Source: a virus | Length of the DNA stretch: 22,345 bases | Virus record (IMG/VR): IMGVR_UViG_3300028596_000070 | Span: 1 to 22,345 of that record | Strand: one strand, 5' to 3' | Shown here: positions 1 through 7,737 of the stretch, in pieces | Numbering within the stretch: position 1 is the first letter of the stretch | Layout of the letters: each line of letters starts with the position of its first letter | Translations under genes and position numbers: made by a program | Notes under the pieces: model-generated | Told to the model about the DNA's origin: nothing | Seen by the model: the letters and a program-made list of their open reading frames with translations, nothing else | The model's database searches: none

Positions 1-64
1 CTTCTAGACCGCGCCCTCAGTCGTTTTTTTACACCCGCGAAATTAAAAATTCAGGAGTTGCGCG
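1..64 (+). other. Leader before the terminase genes
   Basis: Short non-coding stretch at the window edge. It has a run of seven T (25-31) and an AT-rich stretch leading into AGGAG at 53-57, which is the Shine-Dalgarno for the small terminase seven bases downstream. In HK97-like phages a cos region and an HNH gene often lie just upstream of the terminase genes, but neither can be confirmed from these 64 bases. Confidence 0.5.
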
Positions 65-550
65 ATGGGAGGCACCGCCAAGGTCGCCGGCCGTGGCCGC
101 AAACCCAAGCCGACGGCCAAGAAAGAGCTAGCCGGCAACCCCGGAAAACGGGCCTTGAACAAGGCTGAACCGCAGTTCTCCACCATCACCAATGTGGACC
201 CGCCGGACTGGCTCAGTCAGCGAGCGGCCACGATGTGGAAGATGCTGGTACCGGAGCTGCTGCGTGAAAACGTCATCGCGCTGACTGACTTGCATAACGT
301 CGAGGCGTTCTGCACCGCCTACAGCAACTGGCGAATGGCCCAGGAGGCGGTCGACCAGTTCGGCCCGGTGGTCGAGTCGTCGCAGGGCAGCCCGATGAAG
401 AACCCAGCGCTTACCGCAGCCAACGAGGCGATGCGTCAAATCGTGACCTTCGGGTCGATGCTGGGCCTGGACCCGGCCAGTCGGACCCGAATCATCGGCG
501 GCAACAAGCAGAAATCCACCAATGAGTTTGCAGCCCTACTGAGTTCCTGA
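65..550 (+). CDS. terS: Phage terminase small subunit, P27 family
   Basis: 161 residues. It would recognise the phage packaging site and hand DNA to the large terminase. The N-terminus is strongly basic, with a Gly-Arg-Lys-Pro-rich stretch at residues 9-22 followed by GNPGKRALN, which is characteristic of P27-type small terminases. The middle is predicted helical (about 50-130). The ATG has AGGAG at 53-57 with seven-base spacing. Its TGA (548-550) shares its last base with the ATG of the large terminase, so the two are probably translationally coupled. The family assignment comes from the N-terminal signature, length and position; the exact DNA target is unknown. Confidence 0.9.
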   Translation: MGGTAKVAGRGRKPKPTAKKELAGNPGKRALNKAEPQFSTITNVDPPDWLSQRAATMWKMLVPELLRENVIALTDLHNVEAFCTAYSNWRMAQEAVDQFGPVVESSQGSPMKNPALTAANEAMRQIVTFGSMLGLDPASRTRIIGGNKQKSTNEFAALLSS

Positions 551-2277
551 TGACCAGAGCCAAGTACACCAATGTCGACAAGGCAATGGTGTGGGCAAGG
601 TCCGTCCTCAAGGGCAAGTTCCCAGCATGTCGTTATATCCACCAGGCAATCGAGCGCCACTTCGATGATGTGGCGGCCAGCCGCTCGAAGGACTACCCGT
701 ACAAGTTCGACCCGGCGAAGGCCGAGAAGAAGCTGCGGCTCATGCAGCTTCTGCCGCACACCAAGGGCGAATGGGCGTTCAAGCGGCAACTGATCACGCT
801 TGAACCCTGGCAGCTGTTCGGCCTGGCCAGCACGTTCGGCTGGGTCAGGAAGAAGGGCGGGTACCGGCGCTTTCGCGAAAGCTATTGGGAAGTGCCGCGC
901 AAGAATGGCAAATCGGTGATCGCCGCCGGCGTTGGCATCAGCATGTTCACCGCTGACAACGAGTTCGGCGCGGAGGTCTACTCCGGTGCAACCACCGAGA
1001 AGCAGGCGTGGGAGGTGTTCCGTCCCGCCAGGCTGATGGTCAGCCGGTCGCCCATGCTGATCGAGGCGGCGGGCATTGAGGTCAACGCCTCGAACCTGAA
1101 TATCCCGTCGAATGGCAGCCGCTTCGAGCCGCTGATCGGCAACCCAGGTGATGGTGCTTCGCCGTCCTGCGCGATCATCGACGAATACCACGAGCACGAC
1201 AGCGCGGCTCAGTACGACACGATGCTCACCGGCATGGGCGCCCGCCGCCAGCCGTTGATGTTCATCATCACCACGGCCGGCGCGAACATCGAGGGTCCGT
1301 GCTTCGACAAGCGTCGGCAGGTCATCGAGATGCTTAACGGCACCGTTCCGGACGACGAGCTGTTCGGATACATCTGGACGCTCGACGAGGGTGACGACTG
1401 GACCGACCCGAAGAATCTGGCCAAAGCCAACCCCTGCATGGGCGTGTCCGTGTTTCAGGAGTACCTGGAAAGCCAGCTGGCCAGGGCTATCCGCTCGGCG
1501 CGCTTCACCAACACATTCAAGACCAAGCACCTGAACCTGTGGGTGAGTGCCAAGTCCGGCTTCTTCAACATGGAAAGTTGGAAAGCCTGTGAGGACAAGA
1601 CGCTCACCCTTGAGCAGTTCGAGGGGCAGGAATGGGTTGCCGGCTTCGACCTGGCGCGGAAGCTGGACATGAACTCCAGGGCCAGGCTGTTCTGGCGGGA
1701 GATCGACGGGAAAATCCACTACTACAGCGTTGGGCCTGCGTTCTGGGTACCGGAAGACACGGCCAACGACGTAGACAACAAACGCATGTCCGAGCGCTTC
1801 CAGGCCTGGGTCAACACTGGCCACCTGATCGCCACGCCCGGCGCGGAGGTCGATTACCGCGAAATCCTCGAGGACACCAAGGACGCCAACAAGCTGGCAC
1901 CGATCAGAGAGAGCCCGATCGACCCGCACGGCGCCACTGGTCTGAGCCATGACCTGGACGACGAGGGCTTCAACCCGATCACCATCACCCAGAACTACAC
2001 CAACATGTCCGATGGCATGAAGGAGCTAGAGGCAGCCATCGAGGCGGGCCGCTTCCACCACGACGGCAATCCGATCATGACCTGGTGTATCGGTAACGTC
2101 ATCGGCAAGAACCTGCCCGGTAACGATGACGTGGTGCGACCAATCAAGCAGGGCGAAGACAACAAGATCGACGGCGCCGTGGCACTGATCATGGCTGTTG
2201 GATCGGTGCTGCGCCTGGCTGCCGAAGGCTCTGGCGGCTTCGACAACTTCTTCGCCAACCCTATCGTGGTTGGCTAA
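550..2277 (+). CDS. terL: Phage terminase large subunit (packaging ATPase/nuclease)
   Basis: 575 residues, full length for an HK97-type large terminase. It would drive DNA into the prohead by ATP hydrolysis and cut concatemers. The Walker A-like motif PRKNGKS is at residues 116-122. The Walker B motif CAIIDEYH is at 207-214, with catalytic D211 and E212. The coupling motif TTAGAN is at 241-246. The RNase H-like nuclease domain starts near residue 362: GFDLA gives D367, followed by DPHGA at 458-462 and NKIDGA with D541, a plausible acidic metal-binding set. The ATG overlaps the small-terminase stop (TGATG), and no strong separate ribosome site is seen, so coupling is likely. The protein ends 11 bases before the next small gene. 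Confidence 0.95.
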   Translation: MTRAKYTNVDKAMVWARSVLKGKFPACRYIHQAIERHFDDVAASRSKDYPYKFDPAKAEKKLRLMQLLPHTKGEWAFKRQLITLEPWQLFGLASTFGWVRKKGGYRRFRESYWEVPRKNGKSVIAAGVGISMFTADNEFGAEVYSGATTEKQAWEVFRPARLMVSRSPMLIEAAGIEVNASNLNIPSNGSRFEPLIGNPGDGASPSCAIIDEYHEHDSAAQYDTMLTGMGARRQPLMFIITTAGANIEGPCFDKRRQVIEMLNGTVPDDELFGYIWTLDEGDDWTDPKNLAKANPCMGVSVFQEYLESQLARAIRSARFTNTFKTKHLNLWVSAKSGFFNMESWKACEDKTLTLEQFEGQEWVAGFDLARKLDMNSRARLFWREIDGKIHYYSVGPAFWVPEDTANDVDNKRMSERFQAWVNTGHLIATPGAEVDYREILEDTKDANKLAPIRESPIDPHGATGLSHDLDDEGFNPITITQNYTNMSDGMKELEAAIEAGRFHHDGNPIMTWCIGNVIGKNLPGNDDVVRPIKQGEDNKIDGAVALIMAVGSVLRLAAEGSGGFDNFFANPIVVG

Positions 2278-2288
2278 CGGGACTACCT

Positions 2289-2453
2289 ATGAACACAGGC
2301 CTGATCATTTTTCTGGTGCTCGCTGTCGGCGGCTTGCTGCTGGGCGTTGCTGGCGTATACGTGCTGGCCGGCCTGGGTTATGCGCTGCTGGCCGCTGCCG
2401 GTTCGCTACTGGCCGCCGCGGGCTTCATTCGCAAGGGGCTGATCGGTGGCTAA
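2289..2453 (+). CDS. Small hydrophobic membrane protein (54 aa)
   Basis: A 54-residue ORF between terL and portal: ATG at 2289, TAA at 2451-2453. It begins MNTGLIIFLVLAVGG and is almost wholly hydrophobic. Residues 5-28 and about 29-46 could form two membrane helices with a tight Gly turn, and the C-terminus RKGLIGG carries the only two charged residues. The portal GTG (2446) overlaps its last codons, so it sits within the translated head operon. No family was recognised. Small membrane proteins occur at this spot in some HK97-like phages. Size and topology would also fit a holin-like protein, and the lysis cassette in this window lacks a holin; that link is speculative. Confidence 0.7.
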   Translation: MNTGLIIFLVLAVGGLLLGVAGVYVLAGLGYALLAAAGSLLAAAGFIRKGLIGG

Positions 2454-3780
2454 ATCATTCACGCAGGTCCTCGGCCAAGCCCTGGTCAAATCGGCCGAGC
2501 CAGGGGTGGCATCCAGTCTTGCCGGGTGGGCTGGCCGGAAGATCGGCCTGGGCGACTCCGCTTTCTGGAACACCTTCTACGGAACCGACTCGGCATCGGG
2601 CAAGGTCGTCAGTCAGCAGACTGCGCTGCAGCTCTCGACGGTGTGGGCATGCGTGAGGTTGATCGCCGAGACCATCGCCACGCTACCGATCGCCTTGTAC
2701 GAGAACCAGAACGGCGCTCCGGTGGTAGCTGCTTCTCACCCGGTCAACTTCGTGATCAGCCAGCAGCCCAACGCCGACCAGACCCCGGTAGAGTTCTGGG
2801 AGAACGTCATGGCGAGCCTGCTGCTCCAGGGGAACTCATTCTGCGAGCCGCACATGAGCGGTCGGACGCTGACGAGCCTGGAGTTTCTGCTGCCGCAGAA
2901 CATGTCGCCACCGCGGCGCCTGGCAGACGGCTCCATCGAGTACCGCTACACCGACAATTTCGGTAAGCCTCACACGCTGACCGAGGATCAGATGGTGCAT
3001 GTGCGCGCCTTCGGCGTAGACCCGTTGTGCGGCCTTTCGCCGCTGGCCTACGGCCGGCAGGTGCTGGGATCTGCCATGGCGGCGGATGAGTCGGCGGCGA
3101 AGATGTTTGCCAACGGCATGAAGTTGGGCGGCGTCCTTTCGACCGACCAGATCCTCAAGCCGGATCAGCGCAAGGACATCAGGGAGGACATGATCAAGCA
3201 GTTCTCCGGCGCGACGAACCATGGCAAGACCATGGTTCTTGAAGCCGGCATGAAGTACCAGCAGGTCTCCATGACGCCCGAGGATGCCCAGATGCTGCAG
3301 ACCAGGGCATTCAACGTAGAGGAGATTTGCCGCTGGTTCCGGGTGCCTCCGTGGATGGTTGGTCACACGCAGAACTCCACAAGCTGGGGCACCGGCATGG
3401 AGCAGCAGATGATCGGCTTCTTGTCCTTCACGTTGCTGCCTTGGATTAAGCGCATCGAGATGTGCGCTAACCGGCGCCTGCTGCGCCCTGATGAGCGCCG
3501 CCGATTCTACGTGAAGTTCAACCCGGAAGGGCTACTGCGCATGGACAGCGCGGCGCGTGCGGCCTTCTACAGCTCGATGACGCAGAACGGGATCTACACC
3601 CGGGACGACTGCCGCCGCAAAGAGAACCTGCCTCCGCAGGGCGGCAACGCCGCGAAGCTCACCGTGCAATCCAACATGCTGCCGATCGACAAGCTGGGCG
3701 AAGACCCCGGCGGTGCCAACCAGGCCAAAGCGGCGCTGCTCGACTGGCTCAACGACCAGCCAAGAGGTAACACCACATGA
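2446..3780 (+). CDS. Phage portal protein, HK97 family
   Basis: 444 residues. It would form the dodecameric ring at one capsid vertex through which DNA enters and leaves and to which the tail attaches. Typical HK97-portal features are the stretch TVWACVRLIAETIATLPIALY (about residues 66-86), the segment around EFWENVMASLLLQGNSF, and RAFNVEEICRWFRVPPWMVG (about 286-305) followed by a Trp- and Gly-rich loop. It starts at GTG 2446 with AAGGG at 2433-2437, eight bases upstream, and overlaps the preceding membrane protein by eight bases. The stop overlaps the protease start (ATGA, 3777-3780). The C-terminal region after residue 410 is Gly- and Asn-rich and looks flexible. Confidence 0.95.
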   Translation: MAKSFTQVLGQALVKSAEPGVASSLAGWAGRKIGLGDSAFWNTFYGTDSASGKVVSQQTALQLSTVWACVRLIAETIATLPIALYENQNGAPVVAASHPVNFVISQQPNADQTPVEFWENVMASLLLQGNSFCEPHMSGRTLTSLEFLLPQNMSPPRRLADGSIEYRYTDNFGKPHTLTEDQMVHVRAFGVDPLCGLSPLAYGRQVLGSAMAADESAAKMFANGMKLGGVLSTDQILKPDQRKDIREDMIKQFSGATNHGKTMVLEAGMKYQQVSMTPEDAQMLQTRAFNVEEICRWFRVPPWMVGHTQNSTSWGTGMEQQMIGFLSFTLLPWIKRIEMCANRRLLRPDERRRFYVKFNPEGLLRMDSAARAAFYSSMTQNGIYTRDDCRRKENLPPQGGNAAKLTVQSNMLPIDKLGEDPGGANQAKAALLDWLNDQPRGNTT

Positions 3781-4478
3781 AACACAAAGATCGACTGGCG
3801 GCGGTCAAGTACCGCTCTTTCGACTATGACGTGAAGGCTGTCGGTGAAGACGGCCTTTTTTCTGGCTATGGCTCGGTGTTCGGCGTGGTCGACAGCTACA
3901 ACGAGGTGGTCGCTCCTGGCGCCTTCCTGGAGTCGATCGAGGACGCCAAGGCCAAGTCGAGAACCTTCCCGGTGCTCTGGCAGCACCGCACCGGCGAGCC
4001 CATCGGCAGTTGGGACATCAGCAGTATGAAGGAAGACGACCGGGGTCTGTTCGGCGCCGGTGAGCTTTGGCTGCAGGACGCTCCGTATGCCCGCATCGCT
4101 TACCGCGGCATGCAGACCCGTTCGATCACTGGGCTGTCGATTGGCTACTACGTCCGCGAGTCGAGCTTTGACGAGAAAACCCGGATCCGGACGCTGACCA
4201 AGTTGGACCTGATCGAGATCTCCATCGTCACGGTGCCCGCCAACGACGAGGCGCGCACCGACACCATCAAATCGAAGCTTGCCCACGGCGGCCTGCCTTC
4301 GATGCCCGAATTTGAGTTGCTCCTGCGCGAGGCAGGCTTCTCGAAATCTCAGTCCACGGTGATTGCCAACCGCGGGCTGCAGCACCTGCTCCGGAGCGAG
4401 TCCGAGGGCGACCTGGCAGCAATCGAAATCGTCGAGGCGTTGAAATCGCGTCCGGCACTTTCTCTCCCATCGTTTTGA
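3777..4478 (+). CDS. HK97-family prohead protease
   Basis: 233 residues. This maturation protease would assemble inside the prohead, remove the capsid delta domain and then destroy itself. Characteristic motifs are FSGYGSVFGVVDS (28-40), APGAF (46-50), FPVLWQH with likely catalytic His70, GLSIGYY with likely nucleophile Ser121, and LIEISIVTVPANDEA (146-159). The C-terminal part after about residue 165 contains a predicted helical segment beginning MPEFELLLREAGFS, common in this family and possibly a scaffold-like tail. It overlaps the portal gene by four bases (ATGA), with AAGAGG at 3762-3767 as ribosome site. The capsid gene starts ten bases after its stop, the usual protease-capsid pairing. 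Confidence 0.93.
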   Translation: MKHKDRLAAVKYRSFDYDVKAVGEDGLFSGYGSVFGVVDSYNEVVAPGAFLESIEDAKAKSRTFPVLWQHRTGEPIGSWDISSMKEDDRGLFGAGELWLQDAPYARIAYRGMQTRSITGLSIGYYVRESSFDEKTRIRTLTKLDLIEISIVTVPANDEARTDTIKSKLAHGGLPSMPEFELLLREAGFSKSQSTVIANRGLQHLLRSESEGDLAAIEIVEALKSRPALSLPSF

Positions 4479-4487
4479 GGATTCATC

Positions 4488-5744
4488 ATGCATAACGCCA
4501 TGAGCAACCAGGCTCGCTCCGAACACCGCCAGTTCCAGCGCAAGGAGCACGCCGAAGACAAGCTGCAACTGAAGGCGGTCAACGACCTGCTCGACGAGCG
4601 CGACAAAGAGATCAAGGCATTCGCCGCCAAGGCCACTGAAGAGATCAAGTCGCACGGCACCATCTTGGCCGAAACCAAGACCATCCTCGATGGCCTGGTG
4701 AAAGACGGCTTGGGTCTGCAGGACCGCCTGCAGGAGATCGAGCAGAAGATGGCCCGCCGCTTCTCCGCCAATGACCCGGTCGACTTCAAGTCGGCTGGCG
4801 AGGAGCTGACCGAGTGCGATGACTTCAAGTCGCTGCAAACTCGTGGTCGCGGCATCGTTCGCGTAGGTCGCAAGGCCGTAACCAACATCACCAGTGCTAC
4901 CACCGGCACCGGTGGCGTCGGCGTGGCTATCCAGCCGACCCGTGTTCCCGGCATTGTGGTGGGGCCAGAGCGTGAGTTCACCATTCGCGACCTGATCATG
5001 CCAGGCCGCACCGGCTCGAACGCGGTCGAGTTCGTGCAGGAAACTGGCTTCCAGAACATGGCCGCGCCCCAGGCGGGTGAGGGGGCCGCGAAGGCCCAGT
5101 CCGATCTGTCCTTTGGCCTGAAGACTACCAACGTCATCACCATCGCCCACTGGTTCCGGGCTTCCAAGCAGGTCCTCTCGGACATCCCGCTCCTGCAGAG
5201 CTACATCAACGGTCGCGCGATCTACGGCCTGAAGTACAAGGAAGAAGAGCAACTGCTCGCTGGCGACGGCACCGGCCAGAACCTGCTGGGCCTGATTCCC
5301 CAGGCCACCGCCTTCAACAACGCCCTGCGCAAAGCAGGCGACACCAAGATCGATACTCTGCGCCGCGCGATTCTGCAGGTCCGCATCGCCGAGTACCGCG
5401 CCTCGGCCATTGCCCTGAACCCGGTCGACTGGGCGGACATTGAGCTGACCAAGGATGCGAACGGCTCCTACATCTGGGTGAACGTCCAAGAAGGCGGCGT
5501 GCAGCGTCTGTGGAAGCTGCCGGTGGTGGACAGCAACGCAGTGCCAGAAGGCGAATTCCTGGTCGGTGCGATGAACATTGCGGCTCAGGTGTTCGACCGC
5601 GAGGAAGCGGCCGTCGAGGTTTCCACCGAGGACGGCGACAACTTCCGCACCAACATGGTCACCATCCGCGCCGAGGAACGCCTGGCCCTGGCGGTTTACC
5701 GCCCCGAGTCGTTCGTCCACGGCGAGTTCGAAGCCACCCCATAA
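4488..5744 (+). CDS. Major capsid protein, HK97 fold
   Basis: 418 residues. The first 95 or so residues are rich in Glu, Lys, Gln and Leu with heptad-like spacing, matching the delta (scaffolding) domain that the upstream protease cleaves. The mature part begins around residues 95-105. It contains an E-loop-like region, RDLIMPGRTGSNAVEFVQET (about 166-185), the stretch HWFRASKQVLSDIPLLQSYI typical of HK97-type capsids, and the C-terminal RAEERLALAVYRPESFV. ATG 4488 has GAGGA at 4477-4481 with six-base spacing; a second ATG at 4500 is further away and less likely. The gene is followed by a 9-bp hairpin (5757-5778) rather than an immediate downstream start. Confidence 0.95.
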   Translation: MHNAMSNQARSEHRQFQRKEHAEDKLQLKAVNDLLDERDKEIKAFAAKATEEIKSHGTILAETKTILDGLVKDGLGLQDRLQEIEQKMARRFSANDPVDFKSAGEELTECDDFKSLQTRGRGIVRVGRKAVTNITSATTGTGGVGVAIQPTRVPGIVVGPEREFTIRDLIMPGRTGSNAVEFVQETGFQNMAAPQAGEGAAKAQSDLSFGLKTTNVITIAHWFRASKQVLSDIPLLQSYINGRAIYGLKYKEEEQLLAGDGTGQNLLGLIPQATAFNNALRKAGDTKIDTLRRAILQVRIAEYRASAIALNPVDWADIELTKDANGSYIWVNVQEGGVQRLWKLPVVDSNAVPEGEFLVGAMNIAAQVFDREEAAVEVSTEDGDNFRTNMVTIRAEERLALAVYRPESFVHGEFEATP

Positions 5745-5751
5745 TCAGCTC

Positions 5752-5788
5752 AGGAGCACGCCCGGGAAACCGGGCGTGACTACACATG
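5752..5788 (+). promoter_or_regulatory. Shine-Dalgarno split from its start codon by a hairpin
   Basis: AGGAG (5752-5756) is followed at once by a perfect 9-bp stem: CACGCCCGG (5757-5765), loop GAAA (5766-5769), CCGGGCGTG (5770-5778). Seven bases, ACTACAC, then lead to the ATG at 5786. The linear Shine-Dalgarno to ATG distance is 29 bases, too long, but with the 22-base hairpin folded it becomes seven, which is ideal. No other purine-rich site lies nearer the ATG. There is no T-run after the stem, so it does not look like a terminator. A stem of this kind could also stabilise the 3' end of capsid mRNA. Confidence 0.65.
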
Positions 5789-6010
5789 CCAGACGTCAAA
5801 GTGAAAACCATCAAGGGTTTCAACAACGGCGGCGCGTACGTCAAGCGCAACCAAGAAATCACCGTCGACGAGCTGCGTGCTCGCGATTTACTGCGTAATG
5901 GCCTGATCGAGGATTACGACGTGAAGAAAGCCCAGGAGCTCGATAACAAGAAGGCGCCGGAGCCGGCCAACAAAAGCGGCAAGGGAGCGGCCACCAAGCC
6001 CAAGGAGTGA
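5786..6010 (+). CDS. Small head-operon protein of unknown function (74 aa)
   Basis: 74 residues beginning MPDVKVKTIKGFNNGGAYV. Residues 1-45 look like a compact beta-rich unit with a short helix (VDELRARDLLRNGLIED). Residues 47-74 are a Lys-, Pro- and Ala-rich, probably disordered tail. Small proteins with the same pattern of short folded unit plus charged tail are common between capsid and connector genes of HK97-like phages; I do not know their function. The start codon seems to depend on the hairpin-linked Shine-Dalgarno described at 5752-5788. The stop is three bases before the next ATG, and the end of this gene supplies that gene's AAGGAG. Confidence 0.75.
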   Translation: MPDVKVKTIKGFNNGGAYVKRNQEITVDELRARDLLRNGLIEDYDVKKAQELDNKKAPEPANKSGKGAATKPKE

Positions 6011-6013
6011 TCC

Positions 6014-6490
6014 ATGTCCGTGATCGCCATCGATATCGCCATGCACCACCTGCTGGCCGAGCCTGACGACCAGGTGCTGGTCCAGGCTCAGCTCGATGCG
6101 GCGGAGGAGGCGGCGATGCAGTTTCTCAATCGGCGCTTCTACATGGACCAGGTGGCTTTCGATGAGGCCCGCGCCGGTGTACCAGCGTCCATGCAGCAAG
6201 CCAAGGAGGCGAACGCAGCCGCGGTCGCTGCAGCGGAGGCGGAGCAGGACCACGCGATGCGCTGCCGTTTGCTTGAGCACGCACGCAAGGCCCTGGCGGA
6301 TGCCTACGATTTGGCGGATTCCATCGCCTACGGCATGGTTGTTAACCCCGCCATCCAGGCGGCTTGTCTGCTCAAGCTGGGCCACCTGTTCGCCAACCGA
6401 GAGGAAGTTGTCACCGGCACCATTGCCACCGAGTTGCCGCTGGCGTCCCAGCACCTGCTGATGCCTTATCGCATCCGGATGGGTGTGTGA
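6014..6490 (+). CDS. Head-tail connector protein (gp6-like)
   Basis: 158 residues, mostly alpha-helical by composition. The N-terminal segment (about 14-45) contains DDQVLVQAQLDAAEEAAMQFLNRRFY, the usual opening of HK97 gp6 / SPP1 gp15-like connectors, which form a ring under the portal. A long charged, Ala-rich helical insertion (about 58-95) separates it from a C-terminal part that includes NPAIQAACLLKLGHLFANRE, also typical of the family. ATG 6014 has AAGGAG at 6002-6007 with six-base spacing. Its TGA overlaps the next ATG (TGATG at 6488-6492). Position directly before a head-closure gene supports the role; the assignment rests on motif and order. Confidence 0.82.
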   Translation: MSVIAIDIAMHHLLAEPDDQVLVQAQLDAAEEAAMQFLNRRFYMDQVAFDEARAGVPASMQQAKEANAAAVAAAEAEQDHAMRCRLLEHARKALADAYDLADSIAYGMVVNPAIQAACLLKLGHLFANREEVVTGTIATELPLASQHLLMPYRIRMGV

Positions 6491-6831
6491 TGCAGGCGGG
6501 TAAGCTTCGCCACCGTCTCGACATTGAGGAAGAGATCGCTACGCGAGATCCCATCACTGGCGAGTATGGCGAACCTCAATGGGTGGTCCGCTGGCCGAGA
6601 TGCCCCGCTCGGGTAGAACCGCTATCGGCTCGCGACTTGGTGGCAGCTCAGGCGGCTCAGTCCGAGGCTACAGCGCGCATTGTGATCCGATACCGTGCCG
6701 GCGTGCTGCCGACGATGCGGGCCATCTACCGAGGTCAAGTCCTCAGCTTTGAAGGGCCTCCCCTGGAAGACCCGGAGTCCGGACTGGAGTACCTGACCAT
6801 CCTCGTTTCGAAAGGGGTGAAAGATGGCTGA
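6490..6831 (+). CDS. Phage head closure / head-tail joining protein (SPP1 gp16-like)
   Basis: 113 residues starting MQAGKLRHRLDIEE. The features LRHRL near the N-terminus, TGEYGEPQW (about 23-31), the Ala-rich segment ARVEPLSARDLVAAQ and a final beta hairpin before the C-terminus are typical of the small beta-barrel head-tail joining family that plugs the connector after packaging. I chose ATG 6490, which overlaps the preceding stop, over a longer in-frame extension upstream because the extra 42 residues are a shadow of the connector gene and the shortened length fits the family. It overlaps the next gene by eight bases. Confidence 0.85.
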   Translation: MQAGKLRHRLDIEEEIATRDPITGEYGEPQWVVRWPRCPARVEPLSARDLVAAQAAQSEATARIVIRYRAGVLPTMRAIYRGQVLSFEGPPLEDPESGLEYLTILVSKGVKDG

Positions 6832-7309
6832 CAGTGTCGAGTTCAGCATCACCGGCTTGGATAGCCTGCTGGGGAAGCTGGAGTCGGTCAGCTATGACGT
6901 TCGCCGCAGGGGGGGCCGGGCAGCGCTGCGAAAGGCCGCTCAGGTGGTGATGCAGAAGGCCAAGGACGGCGCCGAGCGGATCGACGACAAGGAAACCGGC
7001 CGCTCGATTGCTGACAACATTGCCCTGCGCTGGAACGGAAAGCTGTTCAAGCAGACCGGCGACCTCGGCTTCCGGGTCGGTGTGCTGCACGGTGCCGTGC
7101 TCAAGGATGGCGGCGACCTAAGCCCGAACTCGCCAACGCCGCACTGGCGCTTGATCGAGTTTGGTACCGAGAAGATGGCTGCCGCTCCGTTCATGCGTCC
7201 GGCCCTGGTCAATAGCATCAGCGAGGTGACCAACACCTTCGTGACCGAGTACGAGAAAGCGATTGACCGCGCCATCCGGCGCGCTGCGAGGAGGGCAGCA
7301 TCCTCATGA
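6824..7309 (+). CDS. HK97 gp10-like tail-completion protein
   Basis: 161 residues. The N-terminus SVEFSITGLDSLLGKLESV, the following basic helix (RGGRAALRKAAQVVMQKAKD, about 28-47), the Gly-rich strand region near GFRVGV and the sequence WRLIEFGTEKMAAAPFMRPAL (about 107-127) are the signature of the HK97 gp10 family. These proteins sit at the tail terminator or neck and help join tail to head. AAGGGG at 6812-6817 precedes ATG 6824 with six-base spacing. The end overlaps the next start by four bases (ATGA). Confidence 0.88.
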   Translation: MADSVEFSITGLDSLLGKLESVSYDVRRRGGRAALRKAAQVVMQKAKDGAERIDDKETGRSIADNIALRWNGKLFKQTGDLGFRVGVLHGAVLKDGGDLSPNSPTPHWRLIEFGTEKMAAAPFMRPALVNSISEVTNTFVTEYEKAIDRAIRRAARRAASS

Positions 7310-7674
7310 CACCACCTATTTTTCAACTGTGCTCCCAGGCTGCCGCCGTCACGGCGCTGCTCGGCACCGGTGCCAATCTTCGGCTCTACTCGTTCGGCGA
7401 GGCTCCGCAGGATGTGGCCAAGCCGTACGCGGTATGGCAGCTGGTCAATGGCGAGCCAGAGAACTACTTGGCTGGCCGGCCCGATGCCGACAGCGTCACC
7501 CTGCAGATCGACGTATACGGTGTCACCGGCACCTCAGTGCGTCAGGTGCGCGATGCGATACGAGACGCCATTGAGCTGAGCGCCTACGTCACCCGCTGGG
7601 GCGGCGAGGGCCGCGACCCTACCACAAAGAATTATCGAGCCAGCTTCGACGTGGACTGGATTGTCCTCCGATAG
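7306..7674 (+). CDS. Tail terminator / completion protein, DUF3168-like
   Basis: 122 residues starting MTPPIFQLCSQAAAVTALLG. The pattern of an N-terminal helix, a small Tyr- and Phe-containing strand region near SFGEAPQDVAKPYAVWQLVNG, then VTLQIDVYGVTGTSVRQVRDAIRDAI matches DUF3168-type tail completion proteins, which cap the tail tube and set the head-tail joint. AGGAGGG (7289-7295) lies ten bases before ATG 7306. The gene ends just before a terminator-like hairpin that separates it from the tail tube gene. Confidence 0.85.
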   Translation: MTPPIFQLCSQAAAVTALLGTGANLRLYSFGEAPQDVAKPYAVWQLVNGEPENYLAGRPDADSVTLQIDVYGVTGTSVRQVRDAIRDAIELSAYVTRWGGEGRDPTTKNYRASFDVDWIVLR

Positions 7675-7691
7675 CTGATCAATCCCCCAAT

Positions 7692-7717
7692 AGCCCGCCC
7701 AGTGCGGGTTTTCTTTT
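7692..7717 (+). terminator. Terminator-like hairpin before the tail tube gene
   Basis: CCCGC (7694-7698), loop CCAGT, GCGGG (7704-7708) and then TTTTCTTTT. The stem may extend by a G-T (7693/7709) and an A-T (7692/7710) pair. It has the form of an intrinsic terminator but lies within the late operon, so it probably acts as a partial terminator, an mRNA end or an attenuator. A second CCCGC (7719-7723) could pair with the same GCGGG, giving an alternative fold just before the tail tube ribosome site (GGAG 7728-7731). Confidence 0.65.
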
Positions 7718-7737
7718 GCCCGCAATTGGAGAAACCC

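Noticed and set aside
436-1950. Long minus-strand open frame (504 codons) opposite the terminase genes
   Set aside because: It lies opposite terL, which has complete Walker and nuclease motifs. Long antisense frames are expected in G+C-rich genes, and its translation has no recognisable domain.
3594-5720. Minus-strand open frame of 708 codons opposite portal end, protease and capsid genes
   Set aside because: The plus strand carries three well-recognised proteins with ribosome sites. The antisense product is rich in Arg, Gly, His and Val without domain structure.
7702-7737. GTG start giving the tail tube protein 12 more residues
   Set aside because: The GTG is inside the terminator-like hairpin and has no ribosome site; ATG 7738 has GGAG at ideal spacing and gives a typical N-terminus.
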